Numbered from the stretch's first letter, positions 48,037-57,977 are shown. The stretch: 64,000 nucleotides of DNA from Pseudomonas sp. R84 (GCF_009834515.1 NZ_CP019426.1:1-64000); one strand, 5' to 3'. Numbers and translations: made by a program. The notes: a model not told the origin generated them from the sequence alone.

Positions 48037-48700
48037 ACGAATCTGAAGCCGCCACGAAATTCACATGCTGGCCCACATGCAGATTCAACCGCAGCTCATC
48101 AGCAATCCCCACCGCCACGCGATTCAAACGCTCCAGCGGTTCGGCCAGACCCGGTTCCAGATTGCCGCCGACCTGACTGAAATGCTCAATCGTCAGGCCC
48201 GCGACGCCATGTGGCGCATTCACCAGCGTCCAGTGCAGCGGACTGCTTTGCACGGCTTCGCGAATTTCCTCGGCGGCATGGCGTTGCAGGCGATCATCGA
48301 CATCCGGTTCATCAAGAACGGCAAAATCGCCCACCAGAAACAGCCGCGACACATTGGCCGCTTGCAGCCCATCGACCAGCGCATCGACGGCCAGCACCTG
48401 CTCGACCGGCCCGAGCACGACGGCCCGTTCAACCTGATCGCTACTGAACGGCAACCCCGGCGCATCCAGTAAACAGATGACCGCCGAACTACCGGCCACG
48501 CTCTGATTGATCCGCTCCGAGTCGAACAAATCGCCGGTTTTGGTGCGCAAACCCGGACGCGGTGCCAGTGCGGTCAAATCGTCGAGGATGGCAATGACTT
48601 CGTGCTGACGGCGCAGCAACTCAGCCATCAACGCGCTGCCCAGGCTACTCATGGCACCATAGAGCACCACTTTTACCGCCGGGGTTTCGGCATTTTTCAT
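48035..48700 (-). CDS. NAD(P)-binding (atypical SDR-like) protein
   Basis: The 221-residue protein has an N-terminal Rossmann motif VVLYGAMSSLGSALMAELL and the middle pattern of NAD(P)H-binding epimerase-like proteins (VSRLFLVGDFAVL, SSPLHWTLVNAP). No SDR Tyr-x-x-x-Lys pair is evident, so a redox-sensing or divergent reductase role is possible. The neighbours give no pathway clue. Confidence 0.75.
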   Translation of the reverse strand: MKNAETPAVKVVLYGAMSSLGSALMAELLRRQHEVIAILDDLTALAPRPGLRTKTGDLFDSERINQSVAGSSAVICLLDAPGLPFSSDQVERAVVLGPVEQVLAVDALVDGLQAANVSRLFLVGDFAVLDEPDVDDRLQRHAAEEIREAVQSSPLHWTLVNAPHGVAGLTIEHFSQVGGNLEPGLAEPLERLNRVAVGIADELRLNLHVGQHVNFVAASDS

Positions 48701-48782
48701 GGCTGATCCCTTTTCTTATCCCTTGTATGGCGTGTGACATACGAGCAACGCCGAGGGTTCGAACCGATTCAGAGGCTTTCAG

Positions 48783-49109
48783 ATGCAAGCGATCAAGGGT
48801 TATCACGCCCATGTCTATTTCGACGCCAGGACCATCGAGCAGGCGCGGGCCTTGTGCGAGCAGGCCGCGCAATTATTTGCGCTGAAAATGGGCCGCGTCC
48901 ACGAACGCCCGGTCGGGCCGCATCCGGACTGGAGTTGCCAATTGGCCTTCGGCCCTGAGCTGATCGGCGATGTGCTGCCGTGGCTGGCGCTCAATCGCAA
49001 AGGCCTGGTGGTGTTTTTGCACCCGGACACTGGCGATGACTTGCTCGATCATACTGAGCACGCGATCTGGATGGGCGCGATCCGAACGCTGGATCTGTCT
49101 ATTTTTTGA
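48783..49109 (+). CDS. DOPA 4,5-dioxygenase family protein
   Basis: This is a 108-residue single-domain protein. The family's His clusters are visible: GYHAHVYFD, GPHPDWSCQLAF and LHPDTGDDLLDHTEHAIWMG. Fungal relatives cleave DOPA extradiolically; bacterial homologues are mostly uncharacterised. Start at ATG 48783. Confidence 0.85.
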   Translation: MQAIKGYHAHVYFDARTIEQARALCEQAAQLFALKMGRVHERPVGPHPDWSCQLAFGPELIGDVLPWLALNRKGLVVFLHPDTGDDLLDHTEHAIWMGAIRTLDLSIF

Positions 49110-49125
49110 TCAGGCTCTTGTAAAC

Positions 49126-49527
49126 CTACAGCGTTTCTTCGGCTTCGCCTGGCAGATGCTCGTCCAGATGCAGCCAGGGCAATTGGCTGTCAGTCCAGAT
49201 ATGCCGCTCGGCCGGCGCCAGTTGCGGCTGATCAAGGGTAGCGATGGTCACGTCGATGCTATCGGGGCTAAGCCGCGTCACCAGCGCCAGTTGCGCACCG
49301 CAGTTCGGGCAGAAGAACCGCGCGCAACTACCCGACGAGTCATATCGCGATGGCGCGGCGGCCAGCCACTGGAAATTCGCCACCGGCACGGTGATCCAGG
49401 TCGTGACAATCCCGCCACTGACCTTGCGGCAAATCGAACAATGGCAATGGGCGATATCCTGCAACGCCCCGCTGAACTGATAACGAATGTGTCCGCAATG
49501 GCAGCCGCCGCTGTGCAATTCGCTCAT
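49126..49527 (-). CDS. GFA-family zinc protein
   Basis: It belongs to the glutathione-dependent formaldehyde-activating (GFA)/CENP-V family. The 133-residue protein from ATG 49527 has all zinc cysteines: GGCHCGHIRYQ, HCHCSICRK and CPNCGAQL. A longer frame to 49659 has no family support. The substrate is unknown. It is convergent with the DOPA-dioxygenase-like gene, with 16 nt between. Confidence 0.88.
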   Translation of the reverse strand: MSELHSGGCHCGHIRYQFSGALQDIAHCHCSICRKVSGGIVTTWITVPVANFQWLAAAPSRYDSSGSCARFFCPNCGAQLALVTRLSPDSIDVTIATLDQPQLAPAERHIWTDSQLPWLHLDEHLPGEAEETL

Positions 49528-49849
49528 TTCGAAGCTCCCCTTCCCGTGTTTATTGACTCTGGTTCGCATCCGACGGCCGGTTGACCGTTCACCCAAAGCT
49601 TTCTTCAACGAAAGGTAGCTGAAAGCTTCCCCGATTAGCATCGCCTCCACTTCCGGCAACAGACCGGTTGGCCAATGCGTGTGATACCTCGCACGAACGG
49701 CCCAATTAACAACAACAATGGTGATTCTGATGTCCTCTGTAACCCGCCTCCTCGCTTCAACTCCGCCCGTACGTCTCGTGCTTCCCGTTCTGCGCTGATC
49801 CCGTCCGATCTGCTCATTTAACTAGCCGCGCTACGCCTGGAGTATTCCC
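49528..49849. other. Non-coding gap upstream of the citrate transporter
   Basis: No supported gene here. The gap must contain promoters for the GFA gene (minus) and the transporter (plus). An inverted pair AAGCTTTC (49596-49603) and GAAAGCTT (49621-49628) is visible; its function is unknown. GGAG lies just before the ATG at 49850. Confidence 0.6.
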
Positions 49850-51157
49850 ATGCTGACTTTCCTTGGCTTCGCCATGGTCATCACGTTCATGTTCCTGATC
49901 ATGACCAAGCGCCTGTCCGCGCTGATCGCTCTGATCATCATCCCGATCGTCTTCGCCCTGTTCGGCGGTTTTGCACCGAAGATCGGTCCGATGATGCTCG
50001 AAGGCATCACCAAGCTTGCGCCGACCGGCGTGATGCTGATGTTCGCCATTCTCTATTTCGCCCTGATGATCGACTCTGGCCTGTTTGACCCGGCCGTGCG
50101 CAAGATCCTCAAACTGGTCAAGGGCGACCCGCTGAAGGTTTCGGTCGGCACCGCCGTACTGGCGCTCGTCGTTTCCCTCGATGGTGACGGCGCGACCACT
50201 TACATGATCTGCGTGGCCGCCATGCTGCCGCTGTACAGCCGCATCGGCATGAGCCCGCGGATCATGGCCGGTCTGATCATCCTCGCCGGTGGCGTGATGA
50301 ACATGACCCCGTGGGGCGGCCCGACTGCCCGTGCCGCCAGTGCTCTGCATGTCGACCCGTCGGACATCTTCGTGCCGATGATTCCGGCGATGGCGGCTGG
50401 TGTTCTGGCGATCCTGGTCATCGCCTACTTTTACGGTAAGCGTGAGCGTGCACGTCTCGGTGAGCTGCATCTGGTTGGCGATGATGTCGATCACAGCGAA
50501 ATCAGCGTGTCGCAGTTCCCGGATGCCCGCCGTCCGAAACTGATCTGGTTCAACGGCGCCCTGACCTTCGGCCTGATGTGCACGCTGATCGCCGGCCTGC
50601 TGCCATTGCCGGTGTTGTTCATGGTGGCGTTCAGTATTGCCATGATCGTCAACTACCCTTGCCTGCAGATGCAGAAGGATCGCGTCGCGGCTCACGCCGG
50701 TAGCGTGCTGGCAGTGGTCGGGCTGATCTTTGCGGCGGGTATCTTCACCGGTATCCTGTCCGGCACCGGCATGGTCGATGCGATGTCGAAGAGCCTGTTG
50801 GCAGTGATTCCGGATTTCCTCGGCCCGTATCTGGCCGTGATCACGGCGCTGGTGAGCATGCCGTTCACCTTCTTCATGTCCAACGATGCGTTCTACTATG
50901 GCGTGTTGCCGGTGTTGGCCGAAGCCGCCAGCCACTACGGGATCACCGCAGTCGAAATGGCCCGTGCCTCGATCGTCGGTCAGCCCGTCCACTTGCTGAG
51001 CCCGTTGGTGCCATCGACCTATCTGTTGGTGGCCCTGGCCGGCATTGATTTCGGTGACCACCAGCGTTTCACCCTGAAATGGGCGATCCTGGTATGTATC
51101 TGCATCCTGATTGCTGCACTGCTGTTGGGGACTTTCCCGGTGTTCAGCACTCTATAA
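49850..51157 (+). CDS. CitMHS-family citrate/metal-citrate transporter
   Basis: This 435-residue inner-membrane secondary transporter takes up citrate, usually as a divalent metal complex with protons. It has about 11-12 hydrophobic segments; family landmarks are VVSLDGDGATTYMICVAAML, GGVMNMTPWGGPTARAASAL, and SMPFTFFMSNDAFYYGVLPV. A terminator at 51178 ends the transcript. No citrate two-component regulator lies next to it. Confidence 0.93.
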   Translation: MLTFLGFAMVITFMFLIMTKRLSALIALIIIPIVFALFGGFAPKIGPMMLEGITKLAPTGVMLMFAILYFALMIDSGLFDPAVRKILKLVKGDPLKVSVGTAVLALVVSLDGDGATTYMICVAAMLPLYSRIGMSPRIMAGLIILAGGVMNMTPWGGPTARAASALHVDPSDIFVPMIPAMAAGVLAILVIAYFYGKRERARLGELHLVGDDVDHSEISVSQFPDARRPKLIWFNGALTFGLMCTLIAGLLPLPVLFMVAFSIAMIVNYPCLQMQKDRVAAHAGSVLAVVGLIFAAGIFTGILSGTGMVDAMSKSLLAVIPDFLGPYLAVITALVSMPFTFFMSNDAFYYGVLPVLAEAASHYGITAVEMARASIVGQPVHLLSPLVPSTYLLVALAGIDFGDHQRFTLKWAILVCICILIAALLLGTFPVFSTL

Positions 51158-51177
51158 GCCCAAGACTCACCGTTTCG

Positions 51178-51214
51178 GGTCCTGGCTTCGCGGTTTGAAG
51201 CCCGGACCTTTTTC
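51178..51214 (+). terminator. Rho-independent terminator after the citrate transporter
   Basis: GGTCCTGGCTTC pairs with GAAGCCCGGACC (one mismatch) across a 7-nt loop, followed by TTTTT, 21 nt after the transporter stop. Confidence 0.9.
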
Positions 51215-51242
51215 GGTTTAACAATCGCTCAAAGGAATACAC

Positions 51243-52010
51243 ATGGAATGGCTGACCAACCCCGAAATCTGGGTTGCCTTCTTCACCCTGACCGCCCTGG
51301 AAATCGTCCTCGGCATCGATAACATCATCATGATTTCGATCCTGGTCAGCCGCATGCCCAAGCACATGCAGCAGCGCACCCGGATCTTCGGTCTTGGCCT
51401 GGCCATGATCACGCGCATCCTGTTGCTGCTGTCGATCACCTGGGTCATGCGTCTCACCGCCGACCTGTTCGAAGTGTTCGGCCAAGGCATTTCCGGCCGC
51501 GACCTGATCCTGTTCTTCGGTGGTCTGTTCCTGCTGTGGAAGAGCTCGCAAGAGATGTACCACGCACTGGAAGGCGAAGACGAAAGCGACGACACCCCCG
51601 GCGGCAAGGGCGGCAACTTCCTCTACACCATCATCCAGATCGCGATCATCGACATCGTCTTCTCGCTGGATTCGGTGATCACTGCCGTGGGCATGGTTTC
51701 CCACGTGCCGGTGATGGTTGCGGCGATCGTTGTGGCCGTGCTGGTGATGATGCTGGCCTCGGGCAAGATCAGCGAGTTCATCGACAAGCACCCGTCGCTG
51801 AAGATGCTGGCGCTGTCGTTCCTGCTGGTGGTCGGTACCGTGCTGATCGCCGAGTCGTTCGACGTGCATGTGCCGAAGGGCTACGTCTACTTCGCCATGG
51901 CGTTCTCGCTGGCGGTGGAAGCGATCAACATCAAGCTGCGCGGCGCGATGGCCAAGAAAAAACAGCAGCAAGACCCGGTGAAACTGCGCAAGGACATCCC
52001 GGGCCAGTAA
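51243..52010 (+). CDS. TerC-family integral membrane protein
   Basis: The 255-residue protein has about seven hydrophobic segments with the family's acidic metal-site motifs ALEIVLGIDNIIMISIL and AIIDIVFSLDSVITAVGM, and ends in a Lys/Gln-rich tail. TerC/Alx-like proteins export Mn(II) or act in metal homeostasis; tellurite resistance genes are not present, so that role is not implied. REP doublet downstream. Confidence 0.92.
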   Translation: MEWLTNPEIWVAFFTLTALEIVLGIDNIIMISILVSRMPKHMQQRTRIFGLGLAMITRILLLLSITWVMRLTADLFEVFGQGISGRDLILFFGGLFLLWKSSQEMYHALEGEDESDDTPGGKGGNFLYTIIQIAIIDIVFSLDSVITAVGMVSHVPVMVAAIVVAVLVMMLASGKISEFIDKHPSLKMLALSFLLVVGTVLIAESFDVHVPKGYVYFAMAFSLAVEAINIKLRGAMAKKKQQQDPVKLRKDIPGQ

Positions 52011-52039
52011 CCCGGTAGTCTGGCAATACGCAGTACCCC

Positions 52040-52130
52040 TGTGGGAGCGAGCCTGCTCGCGAAGACGGAGTGTCAGTCGACAGAAATGTTGGCTGATCCA
52101 CCGCTTTCGCGAGCAGGCTCGCTCCCACAT
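52040..52130. repeat. REP doublet
   Basis: GTGGGAGCGAGCCTGCTCGC and GCGAGCAGGCTCGCTCCCAC, inverted around a 50-nt spacer, 30 nt after the TerC gene. The gap 52131-52337 to the next gene holds no further feature that I can support apart from its promoter. Confidence 0.92.
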
Positions 52131-52337
52131 TTGTTTTCGGCAACACACGGGAACCGTGTCGGATTCAGGTGGGTGGATGAAGCGCCTTTCATGGCACTTT
52201 TGTTTCAATCGACACTTTAGCTGTGCAATGCTGGCGCCCAGACCGTTAGCCAACTACAGCTTAAGTATCAAAAACGTAGAAACCGCGCGGTACCGTCAAC
52301 TTGCCCCTCTGGGGCGCTGCTACTACAGGGGGTTTGT

Positions 52338-53996
52338 ATGCTCACCCTGCTCAATCTGCTTTCCGCCGTGGCCCTGTTGATCTGGGGCACGCACATCGTC
52401 CGAACCGGCATCCTGCGGGTGTACGGCACCAACCTGCGCCATGTGATTGGCCAAAACATGTCCAAGCGCTGGCTCGCCTTTGTCGCCGGCATCGTCGTGA
52501 CCGCGATGGTGCAAAGCAGCAACGCCACCGCGATGCTCGTCACTTCATTTGTCGGCCAAGGACTGATGGCGCTGACCCCGGCGCTGGCGACCATGCTCGG
52601 CGCCGACGTCGGTACCGCGCTGATGGCGCGGGTGCTGACGTTTGACCTGTCATGGCTGTCGCCGCTGCTGATTTTTCTCGGGGTGATTTTCTTTCTGTCG
52701 CTTAAACAGACGCGGCTCGGACAGATGGGCCGGGTGTCCATCGGGCTCGGGCTGATCATTCTCGCGCTGCAATTGATCGTCGAAGCCGCCGCGCCGATCA
52801 CCCACGCTCAAGGCGTGAAGGTGATTTTCGCCTCGTTGACTGGCGACATCCTCCTCGACGCCTTGGTCGGCGCATTATTCGCGATGATTTCCTACTCCAG
52901 CCTCGCCGCCGTGCTGCTCACCGCGACGCTGGCCGGTGCTGCGGTCATCAGTTTGCCGGTGGCAATTGGTCTGGTGATCGGCGCCAACATCGGCAGCGGC
53001 GTGCTGGCGTTCATGAGCACCAGCATGCAGAACGCCGCTGGCCGTCAAGTGGCGCTGGGCAGTCTGTTGTACAAACTGATCGGCCTGCTGTTGATCATCC
53101 CGGTGCTCGACCCGCTGGTGCACTGGATCGACAGCCTCGACTTCAGCCCGCAGGAAATGGTCATCGGCTTCCACTTGCTCTACAACACCGCGCGCTGCCT
53201 GATTCTGCTGCCAAGCGTCGGCCCGATGGCGCGCCTCTGCGCGTGGCTACTGCCGGAACGGCCGGAGGTCAACGGCACTGCCAAACCGCGTCACCTCGAC
53301 GCGACTGCACTGGTCACACCGAGCCTGGCGCTGGCCAACGCCGCGCGGGAAACCCTGCGCATGGGCGATCTGCTGGAGAACATGCTCGACGCCACTCTTG
53401 ATGTACTGCGCGGCAAGCAGACCGCTGTCACGCAGGAAATACGTCGGCTGACCGATGACATCGAATCCTTGTACAGCGCAATCAAGCTGTATCTGGCGCA
53501 GATGCCCCGCGAAGACCTCGGCGAGCAGGACAGTCGACGCTGGGCCGAGATCATTGAGCTGGCGATCAACCTCAAATTGGCTGCCGACCTGATCGAACGC
53601 ATGCTGCGCAAGATCCAGCAGCAGAAGACCTCGCAGCGCCGTTCGTTTTCCGAGGAAGGTCTGGAGGATCTGGCCGGATTGCAGCAGCAACTGATTTCTA
53701 ACTTGCGTCTGGGCCTGTCGGTATTCCTCAGTGGCGATCGTGAAAGCGCCCGGCAGTTGCTGCGCGAGAAACGCCGCTTTCGCGCACAGGAGCGCCGTCT
53801 GGCCCATGCGCATGTCAGCCGTTTGCAACGCAAGATCGTCCAGAGTATCGAGACCAGCTCGCTGCATCTGGAGTTGATTGCCGACATGAAACGCCTGAAT
53901 TCGCTGTTTTGCGGCAGTGCGTATGTGGTGCTGGAAACGGCGGACACCGGAGCGCTGGCGGCGGATGATATTGCCGACATTACGCATTCGCCTTGA
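52338..53996 (+). CDS. Na/Pi cotransporter family protein with PhoU-like tail
   Basis: The 552-residue protein has two NptA-type repeats with the QSSNATAM-like motif VVTAMVQSSNATAML and a second AMISYSSLAAVLLTATL, about eight membrane segments in all. A C-terminal cytoplasmic helical PhoU-like domain (from about residue 335; LENMLDATLDVLRGKQTAV) follows. It likely exports or imports phosphate or another anion coupled to Na+. No pho-box was recognised upstream. Confidence 0.9.
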   Translation: MLTLLNLLSAVALLIWGTHIVRTGILRVYGTNLRHVIGQNMSKRWLAFVAGIVVTAMVQSSNATAMLVTSFVGQGLMALTPALATMLGADVGTALMARVLTFDLSWLSPLLIFLGVIFFLSLKQTRLGQMGRVSIGLGLIILALQLIVEAAAPITHAQGVKVIFASLTGDILLDALVGALFAMISYSSLAAVLLTATLAGAAVISLPVAIGLVIGANIGSGVLAFMSTSMQNAAGRQVALGSLLYKLIGLLLIIPVLDPLVHWIDSLDFSPQEMVIGFHLLYNTARCLILLPSVGPMARLCAWLLPERPEVNGTAKPRHLDATALVTPSLALANAARETLRMGDLLENMLDATLDVLRGKQTAVTQEIRRLTDDIESLYSAIKLYLAQMPREDLGEQDSRRWAEIIELAINLKLAADLIERMLRKIQQQKTSQRRSFSEEGLEDLAGLQQQLISNLRLGLSVFLSGDRESARQLLREKRRFRAQERRLAHAHVSRLQRKIVQSIETSSLHLELIADMKRLNSLFCGSAYVVLETADTGALAADDIADITHSP

Positions 53997-54043
53997 ACGA
54001 CTGGGGCTGGGTTTAGTCAGTTACATTGATTCAGCCTTAAGAC

Positions 54044-54110
54044 CTTCGCGAGCAGGCTCGCTCCCACATTTGAAATATATTCCCTTGTGGGAGCGAGCCT
54101 GCTCGCGAAT
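54044..54110. repeat. REP doublet
   Basis: CGCGAGCAGGCTCGCTCCCAC and GTGGGAGCGAGCCTGCTCGCG form a close inverted pair with a short AT-rich loop, between the Na/Pi gene and the peptidase gene. The orientation of the two units is opposite to that of the doublet at 52040. Confidence 0.92.
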
Positions 54111-54162
54111 GGCGGCCTGAATAGCGACACGGATCTCCAAATCAGCCGTACGGAAGCCTGTT

Positions 54163-55554
54163 ATGCGTTGCCTGTTGTTCGCCTGTCTGTTGCTCGGTTC
54201 CCTGCCCGCCTTTGCCCTGGATCGTTTTCAGGTCGAAGGCTATGCGCTGCCCAACGGTTTGCAGCTGATGCTCAAACCCGGCACCGAACGCGGGCATGTG
54301 GCGATTCGCTTGGTGGTTGGCGTTGGCCTCGATGATTTCGATTGCGCTGAAAAAGAGCTGCCGCACCTGCTCGAACACCTGTTGTTCAGCGGCATCGACG
54401 CCACTGGCGAAGGCGGTCTGGAGGAGCGCATGCAAGCACTGGGCGGTGACTGGAATGCCTTTACCAGCAACGCCGATACCACGTTCGTCATCGAAGCACC
54501 GGCGAAGAATCAGCGCAAGGTCCTCGACCTGCTGCTCGCTCTGCTCACGCAAACGCGCATTGACGACAATGCGATCAACGCCGCCAAACGCGTGGTCGAG
54601 CGTGAGGACGGTGGCCATTACACGCGCCTGCAACGCTTTCTCGATCGTCAGGATCTCGGCCACACCGCGAGCAATCAGCTCGCCGTCGAACTGGGCCTGA
54701 AATGCCCGCAGCGCGCCGAGGTCGGTCACCTGACTCAGGAGCAATTGGAGAAGGTGCGCAAGGCCTGGTATGCGCCGAACAATATGACCCTGATTGTCGT
54801 CGGCGAACTCGACAAACTGCTGCCGGCCTATCTGGAGCGCACCTGGGGCGCGCTCGAAGCGGTTGAGCCGAGCGAGCACCGTGCACTGCCGGACATCAGC
54901 ACCAGCGCCGCCCATGAACGCACCCTCACCCGTGGCTTTATCGGCGACAGCGCCAAGTTGCACTGGCTGGTGCCGGAACCGATGCTCGATGATCAGTACG
55001 ACCAGACCTTCGACATTCTCAAGGATTACCTCGACTGGGCGTTGTACCGACAGATCCGCCTCAACCACGGCTTGTCTTACGGGCCATGGGCTGAGCGTGA
55101 GGTATTTGGCGGTGTGGGCTTCATGAGTCTGAACGCCGATCTGGATCGTGATGACGTCGACGAAGCCATTCAGGTGCTGGAAGACCTCAAGGCCGACCTG
55201 CTGAAAAACGGCCTCGATCCGGACACCTTTGCGCGGATCAAACAGGCTTCCATCGCCCATCAGACCTGGGCGGTGCAGGGCAACAGCGCGCTGGCGGATT
55301 ACTACTGGAGCGCCCTCGGCGATTATCAGGACGGCCGCTTTGCCAACCCGGCGCGCGAGCTTCAAGGCGTGACGCTGGAAGCGGCGAACAAGGCCATGCG
55401 TGAGTTGCTGTTGCAGCCGGGGTATCTGCGGATCGAGAAGCCGTTGATCAGTGATGATCAGGTGTTGTGGTTGAGTGCGGGTGGCTTGGGTCTGGTGTTG
55501 CTGGTCCTGATCGGTTGGCGTTTGCATCACCGCCGCCGGCCGGCCGAGCACTAA
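54163..55554 (+). CDS. M16-family zinc metallopeptidase homologue
   Basis: The 463-residue protein has a signal peptide (MRCLLFACLLLGSLPAFA) and a C-terminal hydrophobic helix (LWLSAGGLGLVLLVLIGW), so it is probably anchored facing the periplasm. The inverted zinc motif HLLEH is in LPHLLEHLLFS, with the downstream Glu region present (AKRVVEREDGGH). Both M16 halves appear in one chain. The substrate is unknown. Confidence 0.88.
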   Translation: MRCLLFACLLLGSLPAFALDRFQVEGYALPNGLQLMLKPGTERGHVAIRLVVGVGLDDFDCAEKELPHLLEHLLFSGIDATGEGGLEERMQALGGDWNAFTSNADTTFVIEAPAKNQRKVLDLLLALLTQTRIDDNAINAAKRVVEREDGGHYTRLQRFLDRQDLGHTASNQLAVELGLKCPQRAEVGHLTQEQLEKVRKAWYAPNNMTLIVVGELDKLLPAYLERTWGALEAVEPSEHRALPDISTSAAHERTLTRGFIGDSAKLHWLVPEPMLDDQYDQTFDILKDYLDWALYRQIRLNHGLSYGPWAEREVFGGVGFMSLNADLDRDDVDEAIQVLEDLKADLLKNGLDPDTFARIKQASIAHQTWAVQGNSALADYYWSALGDYQDGRFANPARELQGVTLEAANKAMRELLLQPGYLRIEKPLISDDQVLWLSAGGLGLVLLVLIGWRLHHRRRPAEH

Positions 55555-55556
55555 TC

Positions 55557-55648
55557 CTGTAGGAGTGAGCCTGCTCGCGATAGCGGTCCTTCAGTCACCA
55601 TTTCTTCGGCTGATACACCGCTATCGCGAGCAGGCTCACTCCTACAAG
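55557..55648. repeat. REP doublet
   Basis: TGTAGGAGTGAGCCTGCTCG and CGAGCAGGCTCACTCCTACA flank a spacer just after the peptidase gene. This is the GTAGGAGTGAGC variant also seen at 26921 and 61782. Confidence 0.9.
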
Positions 55649-55745
55649 GGAATGCGTTGGTTTTAAGTGACCGGCAGCCTCGCCACAGCGCCCGGCGGGC
55701 GCTACTCTGTCGAGGTTTTTTCCTATCCAGTCGTGAACCGCCCAA

Positions 55746-56774
55746 ATGCCAAAAATACAGCTCCTGATCCAGCGCATTCTCGAACTGATGAAGCGCTATC
55801 CCGGGGTCATTGCGCTTGGCGGGTTCATCTCCGGGGTCGGCAGTTTCATCATGGTCGATCGTCAGCAGGGTCTGGCGAGCTGGGTCACCGTGATCATGCT
55901 GCTCAGCTGGATCTGGCTGATGCTGGAGAACACCCTTACCGGCCTCTTCACTCGCATCTTCAAACGCGAGATCCCCCAGCCGCTGCTGCGTTACGCGACG
56001 CAGATGATCCATCAGGAAAGCCTGTTTTTCGTCCTGCCGTTTTTCTTCATCACCACGACCTGGAACAGTGGCCAGTTGTTTTTCACCGGCCTGCTCAGCG
56101 TGGCGGCACTGATCTCGATCGTTGATCCGCTCTATTACAAATGGCTGGCGCCACGGCGCTGGGCGTTTCTCGCGCTGCACACCCTGACCCTGTTCGCCGC
56201 CCTGCTCACTGCGTTGCCGGTGATCATGCACCTGACCACCGCGCAGAGCTTCAAGTGGGCGCTGGGCATTGCCGTGCTGTTGTCGTTCCCGAGTCTGGCG
56301 TCGATCTTCCCGATCCGCACGCTGCGCAATGCCTTGGCGATCCTGTGCATTACCGTTGGTATTGGCGGCGTCGGTTGGGCGCTGCGTTCGTGGGTGCCGC
56401 CGGCGACGCTGTGGATGACCGACGTGGCGATCAGCACGCAAATGCAGGACCGCACCCCCGGTGCCAGCCTCGACACGGTCAGCGCCGAGCAGATTCGCGG
56501 CGATGGCCTGTATGCCTACACCGCAATCAACGCGCCGCGCGGGCTGGATGAGCGGATTTATCACGTCTGGCAATTCAACGGCAAAGAGGTCGACCGCATC
56601 GCCCTCGATATCCACGGCGGGCGCAAGGAAGGCTACCGGGCGTGGACGCACAAGCAGAACTTCCCCGGCAACCCGGCGGGCAAGTGGCAGGTGCGGGTGC
56701 TGACCGAGGATGGCCAGGTGATCGGCGTGCTGCGCTTCGAAGTCACGGACAGCACAGTGATCAAAGAAAAGTAA
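55746..56774 (+). CDS. DUF5924/DUF2914 membrane protein
   Basis: The 342-residue protein has about eight membrane segments in the first 230 residues (for example VIALGGFISGVGSFIMV and SLFFVLPFFFITTTW). A soluble C-terminal domain with the DUF2914 look follows (GLYAYTAINAPRGLDERIYHVW, AGKWQVRVLTEDGQVIGVLR). Function unknown; the soluble domain probably faces the periplasm. Confidence 0.8.
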   Translation: MPKIQLLIQRILELMKRYPGVIALGGFISGVGSFIMVDRQQGLASWVTVIMLLSWIWLMLENTLTGLFTRIFKREIPQPLLRYATQMIHQESLFFVLPFFFITTTWNSGQLFFTGLLSVAALISIVDPLYYKWLAPRRWAFLALHTLTLFAALLTALPVIMHLTTAQSFKWALGIAVLLSFPSLASIFPIRTLRNALAILCITVGIGGVGWALRSWVPPATLWMTDVAISTQMQDRTPGASLDTVSAEQIRGDGLYAYTAINAPRGLDERIYHVWQFNGKEVDRIALDIHGGRKEGYRAWTHKQNFPGNPAGKWQVRVLTEDGQVIGVLRFEVTDSTVIKEK

Positions 56775-56828
56775 TCCGGTTCGTGCTATTACGTTAGTTC
56801 GCATAAAGGCCGAACAAGCACGGAGCTT

Positions 56829-57977
56829 ATGACCAGCAGCTCGATCAGCGGTAATGCCCAACTGGACACGTCGATAACCCCTGCCCGCCTGCGGGTCACG
56901 GGGGACTGGACGCTTGCCCATTACGCCGAGCTCAAGCAACTGAGCGAAAAGCTCCACGGCCAGTACGATGCCAACACCCCGATCGACCTCAACAGCCTCG
57001 GCGCCCTCGACACCGCTGGCGCTTCGTTGCTGGTCGAACTGCTCGGCTCCGAGCGCCTGGGCAAATCCGCCGAACACCCCGATTGCACCCTGACCTCCGC
57101 CGACCGCGCGCTGCTGCAAACCGTGTACTGCTCGATGACCGATTTCTGCGTGCCGATCAAGGAAGCGGAAATCAGCGTCAGCGTGCAGCTGCTGACGCGC
57201 ATTGGTCGCGCGGTCGACACGGTCTGGCAAGACACCCTGCAACTGCTCGGGTTCGTCGGCCTGATCATGGAAACCATCGCTCGCAACCTGTTCCGGCCCA
57301 AGCGCTGGCGCATCACCCCAATGATTGCGCACATCGAGCAGACCGGCCTCGACGCCGCGCCGATTGTGGCGTTGCTGACCTTTCTGGTCGGTGCGGTGGT
57401 GGCGTTTCTCGGGGCGACGGTGCTGGCCAGTTTTGGCGCGACGATTTTTACCGTGGATCTGGTGGGCTTCTCGTTCCTGCGCGAATTCGGCGTGCTGCTC
57501 ACGGCGATCCTGATGGCCGGGCGCACCGCCAGCGCGTTCACCGCGCAGATCGGCTCGATGAAGGCCAACGAAGAAATCGACGCAATCCGCACCCTTGGCC
57601 TCGACCCGATGGAGCTGCTGGTGGTGCCGCGCGTGCTGGCGATGCTGGTGGCGCTGCCGATGCTGACCTTTCTCGCCATGCTCTGCGGGATCATCGGTGG
57701 CGGCGTGGTGTGTGCGGTGTCGCTGGATATCTCGCCGGCGATGTTCCTGACGCTGTTGCAGTCGGACATCGGCGTGCAGCACTTTCTGGTTGGCTTGGTC
57801 AAAGCGCCGATCTTTGCCTTCATCATTGCCGCGATTGGTTGCCTGGAAGGCTTCAAGGTCAGCGGCAGTGCCGAGTCGGTCGGCGCCCATACCACCTCCG
57901 CTGTGGTGCAATCGATTTTCGTGGTGATCGTGCTCGATGCGGTGGCCGCGCTGTTCTTCATGGAGATGGGCTGGTGA
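56829..57977 (+). CDS. MlaE-like lipid ABC transporter permease with N-terminal STAS domain
   Basis: The 382-residue protein combines an N-terminal STAS-like domain (about residues 1-110) with an MlaE/YrbE permease (FLVGAVVAFLGATVLASFG, GRTASAFTAQIGSMKANEEI, ALPMLTFLAMLCGIIGG). MlaE moves phospholipid with an MCE protein and an ATPase. It is the first gene of a four-gene coupled operon and is separate from the main mlaFEDCB operon expected elsewhere. Confidence 0.92.
   Translation: MTSSSISGNAQLDTSITPARLRVTGDWTLAHYAELKQLSEKLHGQYDANTPIDLNSLGALDTAGASLLVELLGSERLGKSAEHPDCTLTSADRALLQTVYCSMTDFCVPIKEAEISVSVQLLTRIGRAVDTVWQDTLQLLGFVGLIMETIARNLFRPKRWRITPMIAHIEQTGLDAAPIVALLTFLVGAVVAFLGATVLASFGATIFTVDLVGFSFLREFGVLLTAILMAGRTASAFTAQIGSMKANEEIDAIRTLGLDPMELLVVPRVLAMLVALPMLTFLAMLCGIIGGGVVCAVSLDISPAMFLTLLQSDIGVQHFLVGLVKAPIFAFIIAAIGCLEGFKVSGSAESVGAHTTSAVVQSIFVVIVLDAVAALFFMEMGW

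Noticed and set aside
49814..51061. 415-codon minus-strand frame opposite the citrate transporter
   Set aside because: Low-complexity His/Arg/Asp/Gln-rich translation antisense to a clear membrane transporter.
55551..57911. 786-codon minus-strand open frame across the DUF5924 and MlaE-like genes
   Set aside because: It is antisense to well-supported genes, is rich in Arg/His/Gln, and spans an intergenic REP and promoter gap. Shadow frame.
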